64,000 nt of DNA from Acidobacteriota bacterium (GTDB lineage: Bacteria; Acidobacteriota; Terriglobia; Terriglobales; Acidobacteriaceae): assembly GCA_021846275.1 (NCBI GenBank), contig JAJZBZ010000003.1, positions 248,001-312,000 on the forward strand, given 5' to 3'. Under the pieces are notes generated by a model, which did no database searches, had not been told where the DNA came from, and saw nothing but the letters and a program-made list of their open reading frames with translations. Position 1 is the stretch's first letter, and every line of letters begins with the position of its first letter. A program made the translations under genes and the position numbers. Shown one piece after another: positions 19,010 to 27,489 of the stretch.

Positions 19010-19411
19010 CTCTCTGCCCACCGCACAACGACCCCTGTTTCGCTCTTTGCTTTTTTTGTTGTCACACTCGAAGCGAAACTGCGTCGCTCGATTGTCGTCA
19101 TTCCCGAAGAGAATCTGCTTTTAAGCGGTCCGTCGTCAGCGGTCAGTCGTCAGCAAAGCCGTTGCAATTGTTTTTGCCTTTGCTTTTTGGTTGTCATTCC
19201 CGAAGGGAATCTGCTTCTGTCTTTGCTTTCCCGTCGGCCTCAACCACACCCACCCGCAACCAGCGGGAGCGGCCACGGCGCGAACGCACGTCTGCTGCAT
19301 GCAATGCTCCTGAAAACGATCCCCGCAAATTCCCGCCTGCTGCCACTCACGCCCGTCCGGGGCGGCTACCATTGAATCAGCCCCATTTTTACCCTCGCGT
19401 GAGGCCAACGT
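19010..19411. other. Gene-free spacer upstream of rnc with repetitive elements
   Basis: About 400 bp with no supported gene. It contains three degenerate copies of a short repeat with an inner palindrome (described separately) and a tandem GTCGTCAGC near 19132-19154. The 3' end carries the GAGG ribosome-binding site of rnc. No terminator with a clear U tract is seen after the TPR-like gene. Confidence 0.5.
19045..19216. repeat. Three degenerate copies of a REP-like palindromic repeat
   Basis: Copies start at 19061, 19097 and 19193, each about 24 bp beginning GTCA and ending CTGC or CTGCTT. The third copy has a perfect inner palindrome, ATTCCC-GAA-GGGAAT; the second differs by one base, and the first is more degenerate. 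The first and third copies are also preceded by a similar CTTTGCTTTTT-GTTGTCA stretch, so the repeat unit is nearer 40 bp. This resembles dispersed REP-type elements; genome-wide copy number cannot be seen here. Confidence 0.6.
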
Positions 19412-20323
19412 TTGAGCCGACCTGTCGATCTCAACCCGCTCGAAGCGATCCTGGAGCACCGCTTTCGCTCCCGTGATCTGCTCACGCTCGCGCTCACCCA
19501 TCGCTCGCTTGGCCACGAGCGATCCTCAGGCGCTCCCCAGCGCCACGACAACGAACGCATGGAGTTTCTTGGCGACGCCGTGCTTGGCCTCGTCGTCTCT
19601 CAGGCGCTTTACGCGCTCAATCCAGACTGGCAGGAGGGCGAGCTGACCCGCGTCAAAGCCGAGCTTGTCAGTCGCAAACACATGGCCCAGGTCGCGCTCT
19701 CCATCGATCTCGGACGCTACCTCCTGCTCGGCAAGGGCGAGGAGCGCAGCGGCGGACGCCGCAAGCTGACCCTGCTGGCAAACGCCATGGAGGCCGTCCT
19801 CGCCGCGCTCTATCTCGACGGCGGCCTCGAGGTCGTGCGTCGCGTCGCCGATCGCTTCATCCTCGGTGAGCTTGCGCGCCAGCTCGCTGCTCGCCTTCAG
19901 GTTGACTCCACACTCGGCGACGCCAAATCCGCCCTTCAGGAGCAGCTTCAGGCCGCGCGCCTCGGCTCGCCCACCTACTCCATCGAACAGGAGTCCGGCC
20001 CCGACCATCGCAAACAGTATCAGGTCGCTCTGCGCCTGCGCCGCACCGACGGCACGCTCACGGAGGTCATCGCGCGCGGCCTCGGCGGAACCCGCAAGAA
20101 GGCGGAACAGGAGGCCGCCCGCGTCGCTCTTCAGCAGATCGCCGCATCCGGGCTGGAATCGCTCTCGCAGTGCTCGTCCGTTGATCGCCCGTCTGATCCT
20201 GACGCCGCTGACTCCGAACCTGCGCAACCGCTGCCAGCCGATTCAGAACCTGCGGACCCCGCGCCGATGTTGGTTCCGGCTTCCCGTCCTCGATCCTCGA
20301 AATATGGAGCGCAGAAGCGATGA
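19412..20323 (+). CDS. rnc: Ribonuclease III
   Basis: The 303-residue protein cuts double-stranded RNA in rRNA and mRNA maturation. The RNase III signature NERMEFLGDAVLGLV lies at 47-61 and the second catalytic acidic patch (ANAMEAVLAALYLDGG) at about 128-143. A double-stranded RNA-binding domain covers about 170-245 (KSALQEQLQA, GLGGTRKKAEQEAARVAL). The tail to 303 is Pro/Asp/Ser-rich and is longer than in most RNase III proteins. The start is a TTG with GAGG 7 nt upstream. Its stop overlaps the ATG of the first lepB by 4 bp. Confidence 0.96.
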   Translation: MSRPVDLNPLEAILEHRFRSRDLLTLALTHRSLGHERSSGAPQRHDNERMEFLGDAVLGLVVSQALYALNPDWQEGELTRVKAELVSRKHMAQVALSIDLGRYLLLGKGEERSGGRRKLTLLANAMEAVLAALYLDGGLEVVRRVADRFILGELARQLAARLQVDSTLGDAKSALQEQLQAARLGSPTYSIEQESGPDHRKQYQVALRLRRTDGTLTEVIARGLGGTRKKAEQEAARVALQQIAASGLESLSQCSSVDRPSDPDAADSEPAQPLPADSEPADPAPMLVPASRPRSSKYGAQKR

Positions 20324-21087
20324 ACCCCGACCGTCCCACTTCGAGTTCTGCTGCGACGCACCACGGCCCTGCTGAAGCCATGCAGTCGCTCCTGCGCAGC
20401 GCCTTCCTTGCGCTCTTCGTCGTCACCTTCATCGTCCAGCCCGTCGTCATTCCCTCGGAAAGCATGGAACCCACCCTGCTCGTCGGCGATTTTCTCCTCG
20501 TCAATCGCATCGCCCTCGCGCCCGACGCGCCGTGGCGTCCGTTGCTCGCCGCCGCCGAGCCAGCCCGGCGGCAGATCGTCACCTTTCGCTCGTCCCAGCA
20601 TCCAGGCCAATATCTGATCAAGCGCATTGTCGCCATTCCCGGTGACCGCCTGCGCATCGTCGCCGACCAGGTCTGGATCAACGGCCAGCAGCTCCGCGAA
20701 CCCTGGCTCGCGCCGCAGTCCGTTGGCTCCGCAGCCGCTCTGGCCGACTTTCCCACCCAAACCTACACCGACCCGCGCGTCGATCTCGCCTGGTGGCGCT
20801 CCATGCAGACGCTCGTCCACGACGGCCAGCTCACCATCCCGCCCGGCGATTATTTCGTCCTCGGCGACAACCGCACTCACAGCCTTGATTCCCGTTACTG
20901 GGGCTTCGTCCGCCGCGACCAGATCGTCGCCTCGCCCGTCCTCATCTACTTTTCGCTGCGCCGCCCGTCCTCGCCGGAACTGGCCGTCACGCAGCCTTCC
21001 GATGATAGACTCGGACACGAGGCCACGCTGCCGGAACGCATACGCCACGCCGTGCGCTGGTCGCGCCTCTTGCGCATCGTGCATTAG
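20320..21087 (+). CDS. lepB: Signal peptidase I (first of two tandem copies)
   Basis: The 255-residue membrane serine protease removes signal peptides from exported proteins. One N-terminal membrane helix (about 24-41) is followed by the catalytic serine in IPSESMEPTLLVGD and the general-base lysine in YLIKRIVAIPGDRL. GDNRTHSLDSRYWGFV is conserved box E. The ATGA overlap with rnc indicates translational coupling; rnc-lepB linkage is common in bacteria. The C-terminal tail beyond box E is about 45 residues longer than usual. Confidence 0.95.
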   Translation: MNPDRPTSSSAATHHGPAEAMQSLLRSAFLALFVVTFIVQPVVIPSESMEPTLLVGDFLLVNRIALAPDAPWRPLLAAAEPARRQIVTFRSSQHPGQYLIKRIVAIPGDRLRIVADQVWINGQQLREPWLAPQSVGSAAALADFPTQTYTDPRVDLAWWRSMQTLVHDGQLTIPPGDYFVLGDNRTHSLDSRYWGFVRRDQIVASPVLIYFSLRRPSSPELAVTQPSDDRLGHEATLPERIRHAVRWSRLLRIVH

Positions 21088-21144
21088 CACCGCAACAGCG
21101 ATTTCTCCGAACGCATCTCGCTTGCGCCGGTTAAGCCCAACACC

Positions 21145-21999
21145 ATGAAACTTCACCACCAACACGGCACAGGCCTCTTCCGAACGGATAGCCCAACGAT
21201 GACCTCTTCCCGACCACAGAAAACACAGCCCGACTCCGGGGAACCAGCCATCACTGCTGCGGCTGCCCGCCAGGAAACCCCGCTCGAATCCCTCTCCGGC
21301 ATGTGCGCCGTGCTCGTCGTCGGCCTCTTCGTGCTCACCTTCATCGCCCAGAACTTCGTCATTCCCTCCGGCTCCATGGAGAACACCCTGCTCGTCGGCG
21401 ACCATCTCATGGTCGATCGCATCACGCTCGCTCCGCCCACTCGCTGGATGCCGCTCGTCCACTACCGGGAGCCGCGCCGCGGCGATGTCGTCGTCTTCCT
21501 CAAACCCGGCAACCCGGACATGTTCCTCGTCAAGCGCCTCATCGCCATTCCCGGCGACCACATCCACCTGCGCAACGGCGTCGTCATCCTCAACGGCGTC
21601 GCACAGAACGAGCCATACGCCCGGCTTCATCCCGAAGACACCTACTCGCCCTACATCGACGATTTTCCATCCGTCTCCCCGTTTGACTCCGGCGACGTCA
21701 CCTCCGAGTGGGCCGTCGATCTCGCCCACCACGTTCAGGGCAACGATCTCGTCGTCCCGCCCGGCATGTACTTCATGATGGGCGACAATCGCCACAACAG
21801 CCTCGACTCGCGCTTCTGGGGCTTCGTGCCCCGCGCCAACATCATCGGCAGCCCGCTCTTCAACTTCTGGTCCTTCGTCACTCCCGATGATCAAAGCGAC
21901 AAGACCGGCCTCGGCGACCGCGTCGCCTGGATGACCCACGTCGCACTCCATTTCTTCTCCGACACGCGCTGGAAACGAACCTTTCACGTGGTGCGATAA
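21145..21999 (+). CDS. lepB: Signal peptidase I (second tandem copy)
   Basis: The 284-residue protein has the same layout as its neighbour: one membrane helix (about 53-70), catalytic serine in IPSGSMENTLLVGD, lysine in MFLVKRLIAIPGD and box E in GDNRHNSLDSRFWGFV. The two copies are clearly paralogous but well diverged. The start is uncertain: neither the ATG at 21145 nor that at 21199 has a good ribosome-binding site. The tandem arrangement suggests divided substrate ranges, which is inference. It is followed after 3 bp by the AsmA-family gene. Confidence 0.93.
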   Translation: MKLHHQHGTGLFRTDSPTMTSSRPQKTQPDSGEPAITAAAARQETPLESLSGMCAVLVVGLFVLTFIAQNFVIPSGSMENTLLVGDHLMVDRITLAPPTRWMPLVHYREPRRGDVVVFLKPGNPDMFLVKRLIAIPGDHIHLRNGVVILNGVAQNEPYARLHPEDTYSPYIDDFPSVSPFDSGDVTSEWAVDLAHHVQGNDLVVPPGMYFMMGDNRHNSLDSRFWGFVPRANIIGSPLFNFWSFVTPDDQSDKTGLGDRVAWMTHVALHFFSDTRWKRTFHVVR

Positions 22000-22002
22000 G
22001 GC

Positions 22003-24705
22003 ATGAGCGACGCAGCGGCTCCCAGTTCGTCCGGTCTGCTTCGCCGTCGATGGTTTCCTGCCGCCCTGCTCGCCGTTCTCTTGCTCGGCGCTCTTCTGCT
22101 GCCGTCGCAGCTCGGCATCAGCCGCTACCAGCGCTCCATCACCTCCGTCATGGCGCGCTCCATCGGTCGCCCCGTTCATCTCTCCGGCGTGGACTGGCGC
22201 CTGCTGCCCACCCCAGCCTTCATCCTCCACGACCTCACCGTCAGCGAAGACGCATCCTTCGGTGCCGAGCCGCTGCTCACCGCCCGCACCGTCGTCGCTT
22301 CCGTCAGCTTCTATTCCCTCTGGCGCGGCCATCCCGTCTTCAGCAGCATCCACGTCGATCAGGCCAGCCTCAACCTCGTCCGCAACGACGCCGGAAGCTG
22401 GAATCTTGAAGCCCTGCTCGCCACTCCCGCCCAGCAGCATCTCGCCGCGTCGTCCGCCTCGCCCCGTCAGCCGACACTTCCTTACCTCGAAGCCACCGAG
22501 TCCCGACTCAACCTCAAATTCGGCACCGAAAAAAGCCCCTACTCGCTCGTCAACTCCGACCTGTCCTTCTGGCAGGATCAGCCCGGCCAGTGGCGCATCC
22601 GTCTGCGCGGCCAGCCCGTCCGCACCGACATCGCCGAAAACACCGACGCAGCCCAGGACTCCGGCGAAATCCGCATCGACGGCAGCCTGCAATCGGCCCC
22701 CACTCTGCGCCAGATGCCCGTCCACCTCCAGCTCGCCTGGCGCGACGCCCAACTCGGCCAGCTCTCGCTGCTTCTGCTCGGCAACGACGCCGGCTGGCGC
22801 GGCAACCTCACCGCCGATCTCGCCCTCACCGGCACCGCCGAACAAGCCTCCATACAGGGCCGCCTGCGCGCCACCAGCGTCCACCGCGCCGAGCTTGGCC
22901 CCGTCGCGCCGCTCGACTTTGACACCAACTGCGGCCTCGTCTACCAGCACACTCTGCGCGCCATCCACCAGCTCCATTGCGACACCGGCATCGCCGACGG
23001 CCACCTGCTCTACGCCGCCGATCTGCCTCCCAATCCGCCCGCCGCCACCGAGCATCCGCCCGCGCAGCAGTCCGTGACCCTTCAGCGAATCCCGCTCCAG
23101 GCCACGCTCGACCTCCTGCGCACCCTCCGCAGCAACTTCGCTCCAGGCCTCAGCGCCACCGGCGTCCTCGACGGCACACTGCGCCTCCAGCCGCCAGCCG
23201 CGCCACCATCCCCTCGCCACGAACATGCGCGCGAGCGACCAGCCAATCACTCCGTCAGGCATGCAACCGATAACTCCGTCTGGTCCGGATCCATCACCCT
23301 CACCGGCGGCAAAATCTCCGGCAACAGCCTCGCGCATCCCTGGTCGCTCGCCCGTCTCACGCTCCAGCCCGATCCATCCGGCGCGCTCGCCGCAACCATT
23401 CCCCTGCCCGTCTGCGCCGGAAAGACCACGTCCGCAACCACTTCGGCCGCCAGTACGGCAACCGGGACTATTGCGGCAACCCATAAAGCCAGCCTCGCCG
23501 CGCCCGCCATCTCCGCAGCCAATTCCGGCGACTGCTCCGCCGCGCTCGCGATCACTCGCTCCGGCTACCAGATTCGCCTCACCGGCAACGCCTCCATCCC
23601 GCGCCTCGTCCGCTTCACCGCCGCCCTCGGCCTGCCGCTTCCTCTACCCGACGGCTTTCAGGGCGGTAGCGCCGAGATGCAGATGCAGGCCATCGGTCCA
23701 TGGATCATGACCCAGCCTGCCGCACTCACCGACCATCTCACCGGCTCCCTGCGCCTGCGCGCCGCGCGCTGGAGCCATCCCTCGCTGGCCTTCCCCGTGC
23801 TCATCCCAGACGCCACCGTCACCCTCGACAGATCTTCCCTCATCCTGCGCGGCACGGTCGCACGCGCCTCTGCCCCGTCCGCCGCCTCAGGCAACCACAG
23901 TACACTGCGCGCTCAGGTCGTCTTCACCCAGCCGCTCGCCCCGGCCAGCACCGCTGCCACGCCCGACACTCCCGGCGCAGCCGCGATTCCAACTCTCAGC
24001 CTTGCCTTTGACCACCTCGACGCCGCCACCGTCGAGTCAGCGTTTGCACCCTCGAGCGCCCCGTCCGGTCTCTTTGCCGCCATTGCCAGCCGCGTCCACC
24101 CCGCGTCCCCGCTGCCGCCGCTGCATCTGGCCGTCACCGCCGCCACCTGCGCCCTCGACTCTCTCAATCCAGACCATTCCACTCCAGCCCGCCTCGCGCT
24201 CACTCGCTGCTCCGCCCAGTTGCATCGCGCCGCCTCTGACCCACCGCGCGCCTTCACGCTCGATAGCTTCCACGCCGCCTTCGCCGGAGGATCGCTCGCC
24301 GCCTCCGGCCTCATCGACGGCTCCGATGACACCCAGCGCTTCCGCCTGCATCTCACCGCCGAAAAACTCCAGCCCAAGCCGCTTGCCGCGCTCGTCGCCG
24401 CGCACTGGACCGGCGGTTCGATCTCCGCCACAGCCGACCTCGCCACACAGGGCGCAACTCCGCCGCAATGGCTCGCCGCCTCCACCGGCACCCTTCAATT
24501 CGACTGGACTCGCGGCAGCCTCGGCCCGGCAACCGCTCCCGGAAACACCGCCATCGTCTTCGATCGCTGGACCGGCTCGGCCACCTGGTCTGCCAGCCGT
24601 CTCAGCCTCAAAGCCAACACCCTCACCCGCCGCGGAAAATCCACCTCGCTCATCGGATTCATCCCCTACGGCGGACCACCTCACCTGTCCCTCAGCCATC
24701 CCTGA
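22003..24705 (+). CDS. AsmA-family envelope protein
   Basis: The 900-residue protein has one N-terminal membrane segment (about 15-33) and an AsmA-type beginning: SITSVMARSIGRPVHLSGVDW followed by LLPTPAFILHDLTVSEDASFG. The remainder is Ser/Ala/Pro-rich beta structure with an AsmA_2-like C-terminal region (about 770-900). Members of this family are bridge-like proteins that are thought to move phospholipid between the inner and outer membranes. The gene starts 3 bp after the second lepB stop, so it is probably cotranscribed with rnc and both lepB genes. The low-complexity insertions around 405-440 and 460-490 are unusual. Confidence 0.82.
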   Translation: MSDAAAPSSSGLLRRRWFPAALLAVLLLGALLLPSQLGISRYQRSITSVMARSIGRPVHLSGVDWRLLPTPAFILHDLTVSEDASFGAEPLLTARTVVASVSFYSLWRGHPVFSSIHVDQASLNLVRNDAGSWNLEALLATPAQQHLAASSASPRQPTLPYLEATESRLNLKFGTEKSPYSLVNSDLSFWQDQPGQWRIRLRGQPVRTDIAENTDAAQDSGEIRIDGSLQSAPTLRQMPVHLQLAWRDAQLGQLSLLLLGNDAGWRGNLTADLALTGTAEQASIQGRLRATSVHRAELGPVAPLDFDTNCGLVYQHTLRAIHQLHCDTGIADGHLLYAADLPPNPPAATEHPPAQQSVTLQRIPLQATLDLLRTLRSNFAPGLSATGVLDGTLRLQPPAAPPSPRHEHARERPANHSVRHATDNSVWSGSITLTGGKISGNSLAHPWSLARLTLQPDPSGALAATIPLPVCAGKTTSATTSAASTATGTIAATHKASLAAPAISAANSGDCSAALAITRSGYQIRLTGNASIPRLVRFTAALGLPLPLPDGFQGGSAEMQMQAIGPWIMTQPAALTDHLTGSLRLRAARWSHPSLAFPVLIPDATVTLDRSSLILRGTVARASAPSAASGNHSTLRAQVVFTQPLAPASTAATPDTPGAAAIPTLSLAFDHLDAATVESAFAPSSAPSGLFAAIASRVHPASPLPPLHLAVTAATCALDSLNPDHSTPARLALTRCSAQLHRAASDPPRAFTLDSFHAAFAGGSLAASGLIDGSDDTQRFRLHLTAEKLQPKPLAALVAAHWTGGSISATADLATQGATPPQWLAASTGTLQFDWTRGSLGPATAPGNTAIVFDRWTGSATWSASRLSLKANTLTRRGKSTSLIGFIPYGGPPHLSLSHP

Positions 24706-24818
24706 AATCGGTCAGGATGCGCGCGGTCACGATACGCGCGACCCGGTCGGCAGCCTCCAGCGCGCAATCCTGATTCCTCATCCACCCAACCCCGTCAGCC
24801 CCGAAGGAGACCGTACCA

Positions 24819-25511
24819 ATGCCCGAGCCGATGTCCATGCCGATGACCGAGCTTTTCTGCAAAGGATTCCTCTTCGACATGGACGGCATCCTCATCTCCT
24901 CGCTCGGCTCCGTCGAGCGAAGCTGGCGCGCCTGGGCCATCGCCAACCACATCGATCCCGACCTCGCCATCCGCACCGCTCACGGCTGCCGCGCCATTGA
25001 AACCGTCCGCAAGCTCCGCCCCGACCTCGATGACCACGCCGAGCTGCGCCGCATCGAAGAGATGGAAATCTCCGACCAGGAGGGCGTCACCGCGCTCGAC
25101 GGCGTTCCCGCGCTGCTTGCCTCGCTGCCCGCTGCCCGCTGGACCGTCGTCACCTCCGCCACCGAGCGCCTGGCCCGCGTCCGACTCGCCGCCGCCGACC
25201 TCGCCGTGCCCGCGCAGTTCATCACAGCCGACAGCGTCTCCGAGGGCAAGCCACACCCGGCTCCCTACCTGCGCGGAGCAGCCCTGCTCGGCCTCAACCC
25301 CGCCGACTGTATCGTCTTCGAAGACTCCGGCTCCGGTGCCATCGCCGGACGCGCCGCCGGATCGACCGTCCTCGCCACGCTCTTTTCCCACACTGCGCAG
25401 GAGCTGCACGCCGCGCACCACCTCGTCCGCAACCTCACCGCAGTCCATATCGACTGGCTGCCCGAGTCCGAAAATTTCCGTGTCCGCTTCCACCCACTCC
25501 CGCGCCCGTAA
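24819..25511 (+). CDS. HAD-superfamily phosphatase (beta-phosphoglucomutase/sugar-phosphatase type)
   Basis: The 230-residue protein has the HAD nucleophile motif FLFDMDGILISS near residue 17, a helical cap inserted between motifs I and II (subclass I), motif II serine/threonine in VVTSAT, motif III lysine in SEGKPHPAPYL and motif IV acidic pair in VFEDSGSG. The KPHP and EDS/A segments point to small sugar-phosphate substrates, but the exact one is unknown. AAGGAG precedes the ATG. It lies between the AsmA-family gene and the convergent kdsB. Confidence 0.88.
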   Translation: MPEPMSMPMTELFCKGFLFDMDGILISSLGSVERSWRAWAIANHIDPDLAIRTAHGCRAIETVRKLRPDLDDHAELRRIEEMEISDQEGVTALDGVPALLASLPAARWTVVTSATERLARVRLAAADLAVPAQFITADSVSEGKPHPAPYLRGAALLGLNPADCIVFEDSGSGAIAGRAAGSTVLATLFSHTAQELHAAHHLVRNLTAVHIDWLPESENFRVRFHPLPRP

Positions 25512-25567
25512 ACCCGCAGCGCCCACCCAACACGCCGCCGCCGTCATCCCCGCCCGCGTAGCGGCCG

Positions 25568-26341
25568 TTATCCGCGCTGGCCCAGCACGGCCTCCACACG
25601 CAGCCGGTCGGCCTCCGTATCCACGCCAATCGTGTCCCCCTCGGCCAGGCCCACATAAATCTCCATCCCGTTCTCCAGCATCCGCAACTGCTCCAGCCGC
25701 TCAGCCATCTCCAGCGCCGATGGCCTCAGCCGCGCAAACTCCTCCAGCACCTCGCGCCGATACGCATACAGCCCGAGATGCTTCCACCAAGCCACACGAT
25801 TTGCCACGCGGCCAGCCTCACCCGCCGCCACGCCACCCGCCTGCCCGCTCGCCCCGTCGCGGTCAAACGGAATCGTCGAACGCGAAAAATACAGCGCCCG
25901 TCCATCCCTGGCCATCACCACCTTCACCGCATTCGGATTCTCCACATCCTCCGCCGGACAGGGAACCGCCACCGTTCCCACCCTCACCTCCGCCCGCTCA
26001 AACAATCCCAGCAGCGGCTGAAAGTGCTCCGGCATCAGCAGCGGTTCATCGCCCTGTATATTCACATAAATCTCCGCCTCCACCTGCCGCGCCACCTCGC
26101 ATACCCGATCGCTTCCGCTCGCGCACTCCGCCGAAGTCATCCGCGCCGGAATCCCACGCGCAGCGCAGGCCGTCATCACCTCGTCGGAATCCGTCGCAAC
26201 GACCACCTCGTCCATCAGACCGCTGCCCGCCGCCGCACGCCACACCCACTCGATCATCGGACGCCCGGCAATATCCAGCAGCACCTTGCGCGGCAGCCGC
26301 GTCGAGCCAAGCCGCGCCGGAATCACACCCAAAGTTCGCAT
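25568..26341 (-). CDS. kdsB: 3-deoxy-manno-octulosonate cytidylyltransferase (CMP-Kdo synthetase)
   Basis: The 257-residue cytoplasmic enzyme activates Kdo with CTP for lipopolysaccharide inner-core synthesis. The N-terminus VIPARLGSTRLPRKVLLDIAG is the nucleotide-binding signature, followed by VVVATDSDEV and YVNIQGDEPLL, which bind metal and CTP. VGTVAVPC and YSRSTIPFDRDG are further conserved blocks. It is the usual family length. Its presence shows that the host has a Kdo-containing outer membrane. It is transcribed away from the tRNA gene. Confidence 0.95.
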   Translation of the reverse strand: MRTLGVIPARLGSTRLPRKVLLDIAGRPMIEWVWRAAAGSGLMDEVVVATDSDEVMTACAARGIPARMTSAECASGSDRVCEVARQVEAEIYVNIQGDEPLLMPEHFQPLLGLFERAEVRVGTVAVPCPAEDVENPNAVKVVMARDGRALYFSRSTIPFDRDGASGQAGGVAAGEAGRVANRVAWWKHLGLYAYRREVLEEFARLRPSALEMAERLEQLRMLENGMEIYVGLAEGDTIGVDTEADRLRVEAVLGQRG

Positions 26342-26382
26342 CCACTCATTTTATCCGCCACTTCAGACCGCCACCGCCAGGT

Positions 26383-26411
26383 TTGACCGCTCCCGCACCG
26401 CAACGTATCAT
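26383..26411 (+). promoter_or_regulatory. Sigma70-type promoter of the tRNA-Met gene
   Basis: TTGACC at 26383-26388 and TATCAT at 26406-26411 are separated by exactly 17 bp. The tRNA begins 59 bp after the -10 element. Spacing and hexamer match to consensus make this the best promoter candidate in the host part of the window. Confidence 0.65.
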
Positions 26412-26470
26412 CAATTCAGTACGCTCTGAACCCGATTTCATCCTCGCAGAGCAGGCTTTCTCCACGCCTC

Positions 26471-26547
26471 GGCGGAGTAGCTCAGATGGTTAGAGCGACG
26501 GATTCATAACCCGTAGGTCGGCGGTTCGATCCCGCCCTCCGCCACCA
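26471..26547 (+). tRNA. tRNA-Met (CAT anticodon), CCA encoded
   Basis: The 77-nt cloverleaf is clear: acceptor stem GGCGGAG/CTCCGCC, D arm GCTC...GAGC, anticodon loop TTCATAA with anticodon CAT, T arm GGCGG-TTCGATC-CCGCC, discriminator A and encoded CCA. The anticodon stem has one A-C mismatch at its closing pair. It lacks the three G-C pairs of initiator tRNA, so it is elongator Met, or possibly the Ile tRNA whose CAT is modified to lysidine. Phage-type sequence begins directly after it. Confidence 0.95.
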
Positions 26548-26712
26548 GCCTCGCAACGGATCAGCCTCGGAAGGGGTTGTCCTTGCACGATAAAGCGCAT
26601 CTCGTTAAATCGGACCACCGCAGCTTCATGCTCGCGGGGGCCGTTTTGCCTTGTGCTTTTTCAGACGACCGGCCCCTCCTTCGGTGTGACAACACTCTGA
26701 AGGAGACCAAAC

Positions 26713-27489
26713 ATGGAGACACCGCGAAGTGGCTCTCGAAACTGTCGAGTAGGCCGTGAATTTGCGCCTGCGCTGGATGCGCAGGCGGCGAACCAAGAAA
26801 CAATTTCGATCACCAGCGCCCGCGAGGTGCAAGTCCTGGGCGCCCCGGTCGGCGTCGGCCGCGAGACACGGAAGACCCGCGACGGATTGATCTGCGAGCT
26901 GTTGTTCGCGGTGAAAGCGTACGTGGACTCTCACGTCGACGCTTACGTTGGCGTTGAAACTGCTCGATGCCGCGAATGCGGGTGCCCTGTGCGTCCCGAT
27001 GGGCAAGCCTACGTGTGCTCCGAGCATGCCGCCTGGTGCCCCACCGGACGTTTCGCGAATCTGCTTGCACAGATACTGGTCACCGAAGACGCCAGAGGCG
27101 ACGGGGCTGCAAGGCCGTGCGCTGCCGCGCCTGCTCCCATGGATATCGAAAAAAGAACACCCGCCACTCGTGAGGCTGCAGAGCAGCGCACGGAGCTGCC
27201 GCTGCTTGGCTTCGAGATGGTGACTCCGCGTCTGGCTGAGATTGTGGCTGTTGACGGCGGCTACCCAGTGGCCACAATGCACGGTGACCCGGACACGGGC
27301 CTCAAGCGCGCGCGTGAGATATGCGCGATGGTGGACTTCTTCCGCTGGTTCAGGATCGCGTATTTCACGGCCCGCGCGAAGGAGACGCGTGTCACGGATG
27401 CGGAGATTCTGAGCGCGCTCTTCGATGTTGAGGAGGCGGTCGCTGGAGCCCACTCGCACAAGGGGCGCGGAGTCGGAGGCGAGCGATGA
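26713..27489 (+). CDS. Phage early protein with Cys/His cluster, function unknown
   Basis: This 258-residue protein is the first gene of the prophage left arm. GAAGGAGA lies a few bases upstream of the ATG. I recognise no family. A possible zinc site lies at 86-109 (Cys86, Cys89, Cys91, Cys102, His105, Cys109). The C-terminal part (about 190-245) is helical with an aromatic stretch MVDFFRWFRIAYF. The stop overlaps the ATG of the ParB-like gene by 4 bp, so it is probably translated together with it. Its place next to the attachment site would suit a regulatory or lysogeny role, but nothing in the protein shows this. Confidence 0.7.
   Translation: METPRSGSRNCRVGREFAPALDAQAANQETISITSAREVQVLGAPVGVGRETRKTRDGLICELLFAVKAYVDSHVDAYVGVETARCRECGCPVRPDGQAYVCSEHAAWCPTGRFANLLAQILVTEDARGDGAARPCAAAPAPMDIEKRTPATREAAEQRTELPLLGFEMVTPRLAEIVAVDGGYPVATMHGDPDTGLKRAREICAMVDFFRWFRIAYFTARAKETRVTDAEILSALFDVEEAVAGAHSHKGRGVGGER

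Noticed and set aside
20131..23484. Reverse frame of 1117 codons across rnc, both lepB genes and AsmA
   Set aside because: Gly/Ala/Val-rich mirror of four well-supported genes; no family character.
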